Of a DNA stretch of 49,633 nt, positions 39,790-49,633 are shown piece after piece. Numbering within the stretch: position 1 is the stretch's first letter; every line of letters begins with the position of its first letter. The notes under the pieces are model-generated. The model was given only the letters and a program-made list of their open reading frames with translations, was not told where the DNA came from and did no database searches. This stretch comes from Mesostigma viride (lineage: Eukaryota > Streptophyta > Mesostigmatophyceae > Mesostigmatales > Mesostigmataceae): contig RPFO01002216.1 in the NCBI GenBank assembly GCA_009746045.1, positions 1-49,633 on the forward strand. The letters are read 5' to 3'. The position numbers and the translations under genes were made by a program.

Positions 39790-42700
39790 TCACGAAGACA
39801 GCGATCGTACCAAGACAAGGGCAGCGGTGACCGCAGTCAAGCTGCGGGAGGTAAACTGCGCAGCGGTGCACACTGGACAAAACCAATCCCCCTCCGGAAT
39901 GCTGGTGACCACTGGCTGCAAGCACTGCATGTGCCAACCACAGTTACACTGATCACACAATAACATGGACTCCGCCTGATCGACCCGGTGACAAACCTGA
40001 CACTGGGCGTCCTTGACTCGGCGAGACGTGTGCGGTTGGAGGTCGTGGACCAAATTGGGCAGCGAGCAGGGACTGAGATTGCTGAGGTTGTCAGTCGTAC
40101 GGCTCCCGTCGGCGCCCTCCAAAATTGCCACTCCCGATGGTTTGATAGCCACAATGCGCAAAATGGTGGGCCCCGCCTCCACATCCAAAGTGTGCTTCAG
40201 CTGAGTGCGCAGGAAAACATACTGCCCTGGCCTAAACCGCAGCTGGCGAGCCATGTATGCGCCCCCCCGGCGCTGAGCGTAACGCAGGGAGTCCCTGTGC
40301 TGAGCAATGAACAAGTTGTTCATCGCGATGGGCATGACCTTCTTAAAAGTCTCTGCCCTGGCCAGCACCTCAACCAAAAATTGCTGAGCGTTGTCGAAGG
40401 CCATGGGTTCGGGGTGCGCAACCTGTGCCTCCGTAGGCAAAAGAGGATTACGCCCGAACAGAAGGAAATACGGGGAGAAGGTAGCGAGAGACTCTGGGGA
40501 GACATGCGATAACCCATGGCAATCCATGCCAACTCGCGATCCCACCTGGCCGACTCCGGCACCTGCAGGCTCCACTTGCGCAGCGCCTGCTTGACGGTCT
40601 GCACCAATCTCTCAGCCAAACCATTGGCCTGAGGATGCTCCCGAGAAGTGCGACGGTGATCAATAAGACATCCATCCAGCAACTCCTGGAACTCACCCCT
40701 GAACTCACCACCCTGGTCCGTGACTACCTCCGCGGGAGCCCCAAACCTGGTTATGATGTCCGCAAAATGCTTCGCTGTGGTAGCGGCATGCTTGTCAGCA
40801 ATGGGGATCAACTCAACCCATTTGCTAAAGCTCTCCACGCATACCATGACATAGAGGTTGCCGTCAGGGCTCTCCTGAAACGGCCCGCACAGATCGACGT
40901 GCCAGCGATAAAACAAGCCCTTGATGGGAAGCGACATCAGCTCCTTGGCACCATGATCTGCGCTAAAGTTAGCCTTGGTTCGAGCACACGGGACACAGCT
41001 GGCCACTACCTGGGCCACCGTGTGTCGCATGTTATTCCACCAATAACTGGTCCGTACGAGGCTGAGCGTGCGATTGCCACCCAAGTGACCATACCGCTCG
41101 TGGTACGCCTGCACTATAGCAACGCGCTTGTCAGGCGGTGGGACGACCACCCTACGCTTGCCCAACAGCTTGTACAAAACCCCATCTTCCCAACCATAGG
41201 TTGCAGCCCTGTGCTGCACCCTGTTCAACTCCGTTGCCTTCTGAGCAGGAGTCCAATCGACTGGAGTAGGAGTCAAGACAGCACCCTGCACTTGCTCCAA
41301 CACTCGACCATCTAGCCAGATATCAGCGGTGTAGCAATCAGCAAGAGAGCTACGCGCTAAGAGAGCCTGCACAGCGATCAGCTGCTGCAGAGAAGGATCA
41401 ATGTCAAAGGACAGAGACCTACCCTCTTCCATAGCGCACACAGCTTTGGATGGCGTGAATGGCGACGGCCGCACCGGGTCGTCGCTGATGCCGAAGTCCG
41501 CCACAGAGTACTCGACACTGCGCCACCACGCCTCCTCCTCATCGTCGGCCGCATACCCAGCAGCGTTCACAAAGACCACAGAACCAGACGAGCCCTCGGC
41601 ACCCATGGCCCGGGCTCCAGTGTGGTCAACAGTGGTAGGCATGGCGTATCGGGATAGCACATCGGCGTTGACATGGTCCTTGCCGGCCCGATGCACAATG
41701 GTCATGTGGTACTCCTGGATAATCATGGCCCATCGGGCGAGCTTACCCGTCAGGTTGGTGTTGGTCATTAGCCACTGAAGCGGCTGGTGGTCTGTCACCA
41801 GAGTAAACACGCGCCCAAATAAATACGGGCGAAAGTGCTTGATGGCCCACACCACAGCCAGTGCCTCCCCCTCATAGGAAGAATACCGGCTCTCCGCTGG
41901 GTTGTTGCTGCGACTAGCATAAGCAATAACGTGCTCGCGCCCATCACCATCCTTTTGCGCCAAGACCGCACCCAGTCCTACCTTGGACCAGTCGGTATAT
42001 AACACAAATGGCAAAGCATAGTCAGGGGCGCGCAGAATCGGTGCCGACGTGAGCTCCTGCTTGATTGTCTCGATGGCGCGTTGCTGTGCGGGACCCCACG
42101 CCCACACGCACCCCTTCTTGAGTAACTCGGTCAAGGGCTTCACCTTGCTGCTGAAGTTCTCAATGTAACCTCGGTAATAGCCAGCCAAACCCAAATACGC
42201 CCGCACCCCTGAGACATCCGTGGGTACGGCGGCCTGCGCAATGGATTCGACCTTGGCGGCATCAGGCGTCCGGCCACCCGGCACAATCTGATGACCAAGG
42301 AATGAGAGGGTCCGCTGGGCGAACTTGCACTTCTCAGGGTGCAGCCGCATATTATGCTCCTCGAGAGCCAAGCGAACCTGCTCCAAGTGCGCCAGGTGCT
42401 CCTCAAATGTCGCGCTAAAGACGATTACATCATCAATGTAACAAGCGGCGAAAGGAAGACCTGCAAGCACTTTGTCCATAGCTCGTTGGAAAACAGCACT
42501 AGCGTTGCGGTGCCCAAAGGGCATGCGCACCCACTCATACAAATTGCCGCCCCCCAGAATGCAAGCTTCCGCTGATCCTCCGGCGCAACTGCGATCTGAT
42601 GAAAGCCGCTACGCAGGTCCAGCGAGGACACAAACTTCACATGAGGAGATATCTTATCCAGGACATCATCCACACGTGGCATGGGGTAACGGTCCACGGG

Positions 42701-43369
42701 TGTGTGTGCATTCAGCAACCGCAGATCGGTGGCCATGCGCATACCCGTCCATGCCCCGGTGATAGCGTCCTTCTTGGGCGCAACGACAACGGCAGCAGCA
42801 TAGCTGGAGGAAGATTGCCTGATGATACCGGCATCCTCTAACTCCTTGCATTGCTCGGCTACAAAATCCAACTCGGCCTGACTCAGGCGATGCTGGCGTC
42901 GGAACAAAGGAGTGTCAGTGTCCAATGGAACACGCATGGTCCCACCATTGAAACACCCCAGTTCATCACTTGTGAAAGCGAAGGCCCCCCTTGCAGTGCC
43001 TAGCCACTTTAGCATGGCTGAGCGCTGCGCATCAGAAAGGTGTTCGCCAATAGCCCAGGGGTGCGTATCCGCGGGATCACCCACAGCTACCGCATGTGCC
43101 TCAAGATGCGGCGCCCTAGCCGCATCGTCGTGGAACAAGGAAAAGGCTGCCACACCTGGTGTGACACCCACCGCCGGAGCCTCGCGTGCCGCACGGTGTA
43201 TTACCCGATGCAGCGTGGGCTCGCCGGCCAGCACGGTGCTGGTCAGCAGGGCGGTCATGAGAATGATAGTCCACACCTGTCGCAGACGCCACCCCCATGC
43301 TGATGAAGTCCCCGTCGCTGCAGGGCGCTCCCTAGGCACACCTGGAATTGTACTACAACACAAGTACAA
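39790..43369 (-). CDS. Gypsy-2 pol: RT, RNase H, integrase, PHD finger (two 1-base frameshifts)
   Basis: The first block (43369-42425) carries the RT N-half: GIIRQSSSSYAAAVVVAPKK, MATDLRLLNAHTPVDRYPMP and SSLDLRSGFHQIAV. A one-base shift in C6 (42550-42555) leads to the second block (42542-40320): MPFGHRNASAVFQRAMDKVL, catalytic YIDD, RNase H (LYTDWSKVGLGAVLAQ, TDHQPLQWLM), the integrase zinc finger (HERYGHLGGNRTL to CVPCARTK) and D-D-E motifs WHVDLCGPF, VVTDQGGEF, NGLAERLVQ. A further one-base shift at G4 (40496-40499) gives the third block, ending 39790. It holds an integrase C-terminal beta domain and a C4HC3 PHD finger (40002-39868; Cys192, 195, 207, 210, His215, Cys218, 233, 236 of that block). 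PHD fingers read histone H3 tails, so a targeting role is inferred. Confidence 0.9.
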
Positions 43370-43446
43370 ATTGACTTTTTTTCAACTTTGTTATTTTGTA
43401 CCTCCCTTAGGTCCAAAGCTAGGAGGTAAGTGTCTCATCATGTTTT

Positions 43447-44172
43447 GACACCGGCACACCGGCACACCGGCACACCGGCACACCGGCACACCGGCACACC
43501 ATAAAACTACCATTTTATGATTTTGTATGGTGTCACAAGGTAACCTAACGTCCAATACTAATGTTTAGGGTTTAGAAGCACTGCCTAACGTGGTGTGCCA
43601 CTGTGCCACCGGCACACCGGCACACCGGCACACCGGCACACCGGCACACCGGCACACCGGCACACCATGCCACCATAAAACTACCATTTTATGATTTTGT
43701 ATGGTGTCACAAGGTAACCTAACGTCCAATACTAATGTTATAATGTCCACAAGCACTGCCTAACGTGGGGTGCCACTGTGCCACCGGCACACCGGCACAC
43801 CGGCACACCGGCACACCATGCCACCATAAAACTACCACTTTATGATTTTGTATGGTGTCACAAGGTAACCTAACGTCCAATACTAATGTTATAATGTCCA
43901 CAAGCACTGCCTAACGTGGGGTGCCACTGTGCCACCGTGCCACCGTGCCACCGTGCCACCATGCCACCATAAAACTACCATTTTATGATTTTGTATGGTG
44001 TCACGAGGTAACATAACGTCCAATACTAATGTTATATTGCCCACAAGCACTGCCCAACGTGGGGTGCCACTGTGCCACCGTGCCACCGTGCCACCGTGCC
44101 ACCGTGCCACCGTGCCACCGTGCCACCGTGCCACCGTGCCACCGTGCCACCGTGCCACCGTGCCACCGTGAC
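43447..44172. repeat. 9 bp minisatellite in higher-order units
   Basis: Tracts of the 9-mer CCGGCACAC alternate with a ~125 bp spacer ('ataaaactaccattttatga' ... 'cactgcctaacgtgg'), about four higher-order units. In the last two units the 9-mer changes to CCGTGCCAC, and unit length varies with the number of 9-mers. The spacer copies differ slightly; the first alone has TTTAGGGTTTAG where the others have TTATAATGTCCA. The same 9-mer, in both orientations, forms the arms of the foldback at 47.4-47.7 kb. Confidence 0.9.
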
Positions 44173-44319
44173 ATTTCTTGACACACGCATCACTCCGAAA
44201 ACCCATTTTCTTCCCCTGGAAATTATTTGGAGAAGGAATAATTAATGGTCAGTTTGACCTCTAATATCTTATGATGCCATGTGGTCCAAAAAATTTTGGG
44301 GAGTCGGCAGCATGGTAAC

Positions 44320-45990
44320 ATGGTGACATTTGCTAGCAAAAAATACCGTATTTTCAGCACTTTCTGGCATGTATGCATATATAAAGACATCAAATGAACT
44401 CAGTTGGGCCTGGGACTTTGCACATGTTCTAAACACATCCCATGCAGCATGCACACAAAGTTTCAGGCTGGTTGGATGACAAATAGGTGACAAATGCTAG
44501 CATAAATACCCCCCAAATGCAGTTTTTCTTGGTTTTTCAAGGGTTTTATCACACATATGCATACATAATGACACCAATAGAGCTCAGTTGGAGCTGGAAC
44601 TTTGCAATGTTGTAAACACATCCCAAGCAGCATGCACACAAAGTTTCAGGCTGGTTGGATGAAAAATAGGTGACAAATGCTAGCATAAATACCCCCCAAA
44701 TGCAGTTTTTCTTGGTTTTTCAAGGGTTTTATCACACATATGCATACATAATGACTCCAAATGAACTCAGTTGGGCCTGGGACTTTGCACATGTTGTAAA
44801 CACATTCAATGCAGCATGCCCACAAAGTTTCAGGCTGGTTGGATGACAAATGGGTGACAAATGCTAGCATAAATACCCCCCAAATGCAGTTTTTCTTGGT
44901 TTTCCAAGGGTTTTATCACACATATGCATACATAATGACTCCAAATGAACTCAGTTGGGCCTGGGACTTTGCACATGTTGTAAACACATCCCAAGCAGCA
45001 TGCCCACCAAGTTTCAGGCTGGTTGGATGACAAATAGGTGACAAATGCTAGCATAAATACCCCCAAATGCAGTTTTTCTTGGTTTTTCAAGGGTTTTATC
45101 ACACATATGCATACATAATGACTCCAAATGAACTCAGTTGGGCCTGGGACTTTGCACATGTTGTAAACACATCCCAAGCAGCATGCCCACCAAGTTTCAG
45201 GCTGGTTGGATGACAAATAGGTGACAAATGCTAGCATAAACACCCCCCAAATGCAGTTTTTCTTGGTTTTTCAAGGGTTTTATCACACATATGCATACAT
45301 AATGACTCCAAATGAACTCAGTTGGGCCTGGGACTTTGCACATGTTGTAAACACATTCAATGCAGCATGCCCACAAAGTTTCAGGCTGGTTGGATGACAA
45401 ATAGGTGACAAATGCTAGCATAAATACCCCCAAATGCAGTTTTTCTTGGTTTTTCAAGGGTTTTATCACACATATGCATACATAATGACACCAATAGAGC
45501 TCAGTTGGAGCTGGAACTTTGCAATGTTGTAAACACATCCCAAGCAGCATGCCCACCAAGTTTCAGGCTGGTTGGATGACAAATAGGTGACAAATGCTAG
45601 CATAAATACCCCCCAAATGCAGTTTTTCTTGGTTTTCCAAGGGTTTTATCACACATATGCATACATAATGACTCCAAATGAACTCAGTTGGGCCTGGGAC
45701 TTTGCACATGTTGTAAACACATCCCAAGCAGCATGCCCACCAAGTTTCAGGCTGGTTGGATGACAAATAGGTGACAAATGCTAGCATAAATACCCCCCAA
45801 ATGCAGTTTTTCTTGGTTTTCCAAGGGTTCCAACACATGGGTGCCTATATCAATGAACTCAGTTAAGCCTAGAAAATTGCACAGCTCATAAAAACATCTA
45901 TGTTAACTGCCCACAAGAAATTCAGACTGTTTGCATGACAAATAGGTGACAGATGCTAGCAAACATAGCACAAAAATGGCAGTTCCTAGT
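44320..45990. repeat. ~183 bp satellite array, about nine copies
   Basis: The marker GACAAATGCTAGCATAAA recurs at about 44490, 44672, 44858, 45041, 45222, 45405, 45588 and 45772, spacings 181-186 bp. Central copies are nearly identical; two sub-variants alternate (ACTCCAAATGAACTCAG versus ACACCAATAGAGCTCAG). Both edge copies (44320-44480 and 45826-45990) are strongly diverged, the usual pattern of an array homogenised by unequal exchange. The unit is close to a nucleosome repeat and to common centromeric satellite lengths. 183 is divisible by three, so the minus strand stays open across copies; I regard that as chance. Confidence 0.9.
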
Positions 45991-46202
45991 AATTGTTTTT
46001 CGTGGGTTTCATCCCATAGTTGAATGTCAACCCTTCCAGTTTGGGATATATAGTCAGGTTCCCAACAACACATCTAGATGATATATTATGTGATATTGCA
46101 GGAAGGCAGACTTAGGGGCACACGCCCATGATACAACGTCAACATGTACATCAACAACACACACGTAACTTAGCTAATCATCATAATAAAAAGCACACCT
46201 TC

Positions 46203-46386
46203 CCCACCCACCCACCCACCCACCCACCCACCCACCCACCACCCACCCACCCACCCACCCACCCACCCACCCACCCACCCACCCACCCACCCACCCACCC
46301 ACCCACCCACCCACCCACCACCCACCCACCCACCCACCCACCCACCCACCCACCCACCCACCCACCCACCCACCCACCCACCCACC
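46203..46386. repeat. (CCCA)n microsatellite
   Basis: About 180 bp of CCCA with two single-base interruptions (CCACCACCC near 46240 and 46320). Open frames of Thr-His-Pro or Gly-Trp-Val type on both strands are artefacts of the period. Confidence 0.97.
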
Positions 46387-46393
46387 ATATAAC

Positions 46394-46395
46394 CA

Positions 46396-46427
<32 letters not shown>

Positions 46428-46440
46428 CACTGCCACGCAT

Positions 46441-46535
<95 letters not shown>
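46394..46535. repeat. (GCAC)n microsatellite
   Basis: Two runs of CACG/GCAC separated by ACACTGCCACGCATGC. It begins ten bases after the CCCA tract. Confidence 0.97.
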
Positions 46536-46536
<1 letters not shown>

Positions 46537-46553
46537 GCACACACACAGTCATG

Positions 46554-46640
46554 CCTTCCCTCCCTCCCTCCCTCCCTCCCTCCCTCCCTCCCTCCCTCCC
46601 TCCCTCCCTCCCTCCCTCCCTCCCTCCCTCCCTCCCTCCC
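46554..46640. repeat. (CCCT)n microsatellite
   Basis: A perfect TCCC run following ACACACACAGTCATGCC, third in the compound array. It ends CCTTCCCCCATCATTCATGC, followed by a short degenerate CATTCATGCATC stretch. Confidence 0.97.
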
Positions 46641-46858
46641 TTCCCCCATCATTCATGCATCCGTTCATTCATGCATGCATCCACTCGTTCATTAACATGC
46701 CTCCGTTGGTCAGGGGTTCAAAATGATGCAACAGACACCAGAAAAGGGAGAAGGAGCCGCCTCCCCAACGTGCCGCCCGGCGACGGCAGCGATGGGCCTA
46801 GGGGGGTAACGGTGCGCTTTGTCTTGTTCGCCGGGGTGCGCCGGCGGGGTGCGGGCAC
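46641..46858. other. Unassigned 220 bp
   Basis: GC-rich sequence between the microsatellites and the 83 bp duplication. A frame from the microsatellite runs through it, but only as an extension of the repeat. Nothing recognised. Confidence 0.3.
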
Positions 46859-47024
46859 TTAAATTCAGGAGCAATAGCACAAGCAATGTCATGATTCCAA
46901 ACGCCAAGAACTGCACTTATTGTAATATTCCTTTGGTAAAATGCAATTCAAGAGCAATAGCGCAAGCAATGTCATGATTCCAAACGCCAAGAACTGCACT
47001 TATTGTAATATACCTTTAGTAAAA
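46859..47024 (+). repeat. 83 bp tandem duplication
   Basis: Two adjacent copies, 46859-46941 and 46942-47024, sharing 'gcaagcaatgtcatgattcc' and 'aactgcacttattgtaatat' with a handful of substitutions. Confidence 0.9.
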
Positions 47025-47056
47025 TAACAGCCGGATTTCCCCTGTCATAAATTTAC

Positions 47057-47290
47057 CTCAGATTTCCCAGTGACACGGTCGGCTTCATCATCCGAAGCAC
47101 CAGAGGCAAGTATTCTCTCAAGTTCATTCACTGCGCCCCTGTGATACACGGCCGCTTGCATTTTCTTCCTTTCTTCATCATCTACACCTGTCACGGATAC
47201 AGGGCCTGTATCCTTTGTCTGGTTCTCTTGCCCCGGTGGTTCATGGCCGGGATCCATTGTGTCTGGTGGGGCTACTGCGTCCTTTTCCAT
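47057..47290 (-). CDS. Possible first exon of an unknown gene
   Basis: The ATG at 47290 opens MEKDAVAPPDTMDPGHEPPG and continues through DDEERKKMQAAVYHRGAVNE to DDEADRVTGKSE. There it meets GAG|GTAAAT (47056-47051), a good splice donor; without splicing the frame ends at 47045. Acidic, hydrophilic, no domain recognised. The start lies inside the outer arm of the foldback, so it may be a gene partly overlapped by the repeat or a chance frame. Confidence 0.3.
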
Positions 47291-47309
47291 CGCTGGTGCT
47301 TTCCGATAT

Positions 47310-47732
47310 CCTACATGTAAAGACCAAATGGTGGTGGCACGGAGTACAAAATTAATGGTGGTGGCACGCCGCCATTGTTGTTGTTGTTGTTGTGTCCCAC
47401 GCCGCACACCGGTGGAGTACAATTTGGTGGTGGCACGGTGTGCCGGTGTGCCGGTGTGCCGGTGTGCCGGTGTGCCGGTGTGCCGGCCAGTGATTGGCCC
47501 GTTGCTGATTTTCTGATATGCAGCCTAGTAAAAATTGGCCGCAAATCTTGTGCCCACGTGCGACCGGACGAATTTGCGGCCAATTTTTATTAGGCTGCAT
47601 GTCAGCAAATCAGCAACGGGCCAATCACTGGCCGGCACACCGGCACACCGGCACACCGGCACACCGGCACACCGGCACACCGGCACACCACCAAATTGTA
47701 CTCCAGAATGCCCGATGGTCTTTACATGTAGG
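47310..47732. repeat. ~420 bp foldback (large imperfect palindrome)
   Basis: CCTACATGTAAAGACCA (47310-47326) is matched by its inverse at 47716-47732, and CCATCGCTGGTGCTT motifs outside extend the symmetry. Moving inward both arms have GGAGTACAATTTGGTGGTG, then a (CCGGTGTG)-type 9-mer tract, then GGCCAGTGATTGGCCCG, then GCAGCCTA and AAAAATTGGCCGCAAAT, with a centre near 47558. The innermost arms are almost identical. The left arm also carries a partial duplication of the GGTGGTGGCACG block and a (TTG)n tract. This is the structure of a foldback-type element; no clear target duplication is seen. Confidence 0.85.
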
Positions 47733-47769
47733 GGATAATGAACCAGCGATGGAAGCACCAGCGATGGAA

Positions 47770-49633
47770 GCGATTATGAGGATTTGTTTATATTAAGGGA
47801 CGGTCCCGGCGCGAATATTTTTGGCGCCGAAAAATTCGCGGTACCCGTCCGTACCGTGAAAAAGTGGTGCACGGTGCGCGCACCCCTACCGGAGCTGGCC
47901 ATGGCGACGTGCTTTCAGGCAGAGTAGAAAAAGATAGCTCGCGGAATGCAGAGAAACTGAGCGAATCTTAAAGACGATGAGTAAATGATACTACTTCGTA
48001 GCGGAGTTCGCGTTTTTTGCAGTGTCGATGATTTTATTGATGACCATCGCCACGGGGGTCCAATCTGATGTTTTCGTCGAGAGGAATAAATTAGAATGCA
48101 CGCTGGCGGCGGTGATTGTCAGGTTTTATGGGCTTTACCTAGCGTCAAGGATGCGTTTAAATTGTTATTGGTAAAGATTTAAAAAATTTCTGGGTTTCGG
48201 CAAGATTTCCGTCATGATCGGTAAGACACTCTCCAGGCTCGCGGGATGCGCGTCTTATTATTCCATGGAAGGTTGTTCTTTCTTGCGCCGCTGGGCGAAG
48301 GACAATGCCGGTAATGGTACGATCGTGTGATCAACGTGACCCTATGAATGTTTCGCTTCCTTGATGGGTTATCAACGCAAGTTTTCGGCTTTTTTCCGTG
48401 CAGTTAGCGCCAGGTATAATGCCATTCCGTGCTGCGCATCGCCAGATTCCTGGCACCTTTCAGTGGTTTTTATGTACGTTGCATGGCTGGGACGTGTCAA
48501 AGCGCGACCGTGGCATATCGTCAAGTTGTCAGGGATTTGCTGAGTGGTTTCTTGGAAGGAGATTGCTAACAGCACTCAGTTTTGTGTGAATATTGACGCG
48601 GCCTTTCTTAGCAGAGGCTTCATTGTGGTTAGAGGCTCACAAGCTTGAGTTTCTTTCTTGCCAAACAATTGCGCTGGAAAGAAAGGTGGCAGTGGTTTTT
48701 CTGAGGGGCATACTGCATGGGTGGAACTGCACGTAGGTAGGGGTTATGGTTGTCTTGTCGGCCTTTCTCCCACTAAAATGGGAGAGCCCTAATTCATATG
48801 CTGGCAAGGCAAGGTAACCATGGTGAGAAGCCTTGGCAATCAGCATGTATGACAATTCTGCTTTCTCTGTGGACTGTCTGTTGTTACCCTTGTTGGGCAA
48901 TTAGTGGATATGGCTTTCTAGGGTGTGTTTGAGCTTGGTTTTGGGATGATGCCCACACCATAAACCTGGAATATGCTTTAGAAGTGTCGGCTAGGCATGT
49001 AGAGCTACCTGCCTCATTGTTGTGCACACACGCAACAGGTTGCCCGTGTCAAGGTAAGGCAAGGGCACATGACGTGCCCAGCCACCTCCTTGTACATTGT
49101 GGTCGAATTGGGCATGGTCAGGAGCCTTTTGGATGGCATAGGAAGTGTTAGTGTGCCTTAATACTCACTAATGCCTTCCTTAGCGTCTGCACAGGTGGCC
49201 AACTGCCAAAATTAATAACTGCTACAGCTGAGCTCAGAATGCCACCAAACTTTGGTAGTGCCTTCTATGGTCATGACAGAATTCGACTATTACTTTTTAG
49301 GCCTAATTGATGTGTTATGAGTGTGTATGGGGCGCCCCGCCTAAAAAAGCGTATTTTTGGCCCAAAAATTAATAACTCAAAGGGATGTGCTGATTTTGTT
49401 GATCCAATTAGGTAGAAACCATGTCCCATGACATTTTTATATGGGTATTACTTTTTTCATGCAACTGGTTCTCCCACTGGTCTGGGCAAGATGTGCCCGG
49501 ACAGCGTTTTTTTCTATTTTTAGCTCATAGCCGGTGTATGGCTGCGGGTAGTACCCCAACAAGTGGTGGTATGCATGCCCAAACATCATGTTTATGGTCC
49601 CCAAACATCATTCAGTGGTTGTCAGTTGCATTA
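47770..49633. other. Unassigned right end of the window
   Basis: No gene recognised. GC-rich sequence with GGCGCGAATATTTTTGGCGC-like inverted motifs (about 47808-47842) gives way to mixed sequence. Short frames at 48361-48543 and 48900-48637 have no motif. From about 48900 on the sequence is repeat-like intergenic DNA without a clear unit. Confidence 0.35.

Larger units (their letters stand above)
39621..43369 (-). mobile_element. Second Ty3/gypsy element, 5'-truncated, PHD-type integrase
   Basis: Minus-strand pol (43369-39790) ends with a TGA; the polypurine tract AGCGAGGGGGGG and the 143 bp repeat (39763-39621) follow at once, a standard 3' end. The upstream half (gag, protease, 5' LTR) is missing: similarity stops near 43370 and tandem repeat DNA begins at 43447. 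The domain order RT, RNase H, integrase is Ty3/gypsy. The C-terminal reader domain is a PHD finger, unlike the chromodomain of the first element, so they are different lineages. Confidence 0.85.

Noticed and set aside
43570-43585. Telomere-like TTTAGGGTTTAG
   Set aside because: Fewer than two units, inside a minisatellite spacer, and replaced in the other spacer copies. Not an interstitial telomere.
44830-45838. 61-residue repeat protein on the minus strand of the satellite
   Set aside because: The unit is divisible by three, so frames persist. There is no start context, the frame breaks in units of different length, and satellite DNA is the simpler reading.
43447-45990. Regularly spaced repeats as a CRISPR array
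   Set aside because: Units are continuous tandem repeats without unique spacers, in a eukaryotic context with no cas genes.
46128-46862. 244-codon His/Pro/Ala-rich frame and several antisense frames
   Set aside because: They span the CCCA, GCAC and CCCT microsatellites only; open because of repeat periodicity.

Overview
The window looks like nuclear DNA of a eukaryotic microalga; a green alga is my best guess, at low confidence. It is repeat-dominated accessory sequence with LTR retrotransposons, remnants of cut-and-paste transposons, satellites and long microsatellites, and only one recognisable host-type gene. There are no bacterial operons, rRNAs, convincing tRNAs or CRISPR arrays.

Layout. 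1-1639 and 11159-12090 hold a duplicated ~617 bp AT-rich unit and 128 bp direct repeats. Between them lies a complete Ty1/copia-type element (1645-11153, minus strand) with 617 bp LTRs differing at one base and a 5 bp target duplication GTTTA. It has an extra ORF directly after the 5' LTR, a gag with zinc knuckle, an in-frame UGA, and a Pol in which the retropepsin-like domain sits between integrase and reverse transcriptase. A 1.7 kb TTAA-flanked piggyBac-like remnant lies in its 3' region. 12.1-17.8 kb is mostly unassigned, with a possible multi-exon minus-strand gene and a ~680 bp (GTAGTC)n tract. 17.8-20.8 kb is an ORF1-like retroelement protein interrupted by a 1538 bp hAT-type element with an 8 bp target duplication. 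22.4-23.4 kb is a zinc-independent MDR oxidoreductase gene. 24.4-25.7 kb is a complex direct-repeat cluster.

26543-37340 is a Ty3/gypsy chromovirus, plus strand. It carries a small leader ORF with a viroplasmin / RNase HI N-terminal-like domain, then gag, a 1318-residue pol ending in a chromodomain, and an intact 762-codon GC-rich ORF in the env position. A textbook splice donor just before the first ORF and a pyrimidine-rich acceptor just before the last suggest a retrovirus-like spliced mRNA for that last ORF. Its right LTR abuts a 5'-truncated unknown gene (to 38171), and no target duplication is visible. 39.6-43.4 kb holds a second, minus-strand gypsy-type pol whose integrase ends in a PHD finger instead of a chromodomain.

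43.4-47.7 kb is tandem repeat DNA: a 9 bp minisatellite in higher-order units, a ~183 bp satellite array, compound CCCA/GCAC/CCCT microsatellites, and a ~420 bp foldback palindrome whose arms carry the same 9-mer as the minisatellite. The rest to 49633 is unassigned.

Caution for the reader: most frameshifts in otherwise good genes fall in mononucleotide runs and are repaired by one base. They may be assembly errors rather than decay.
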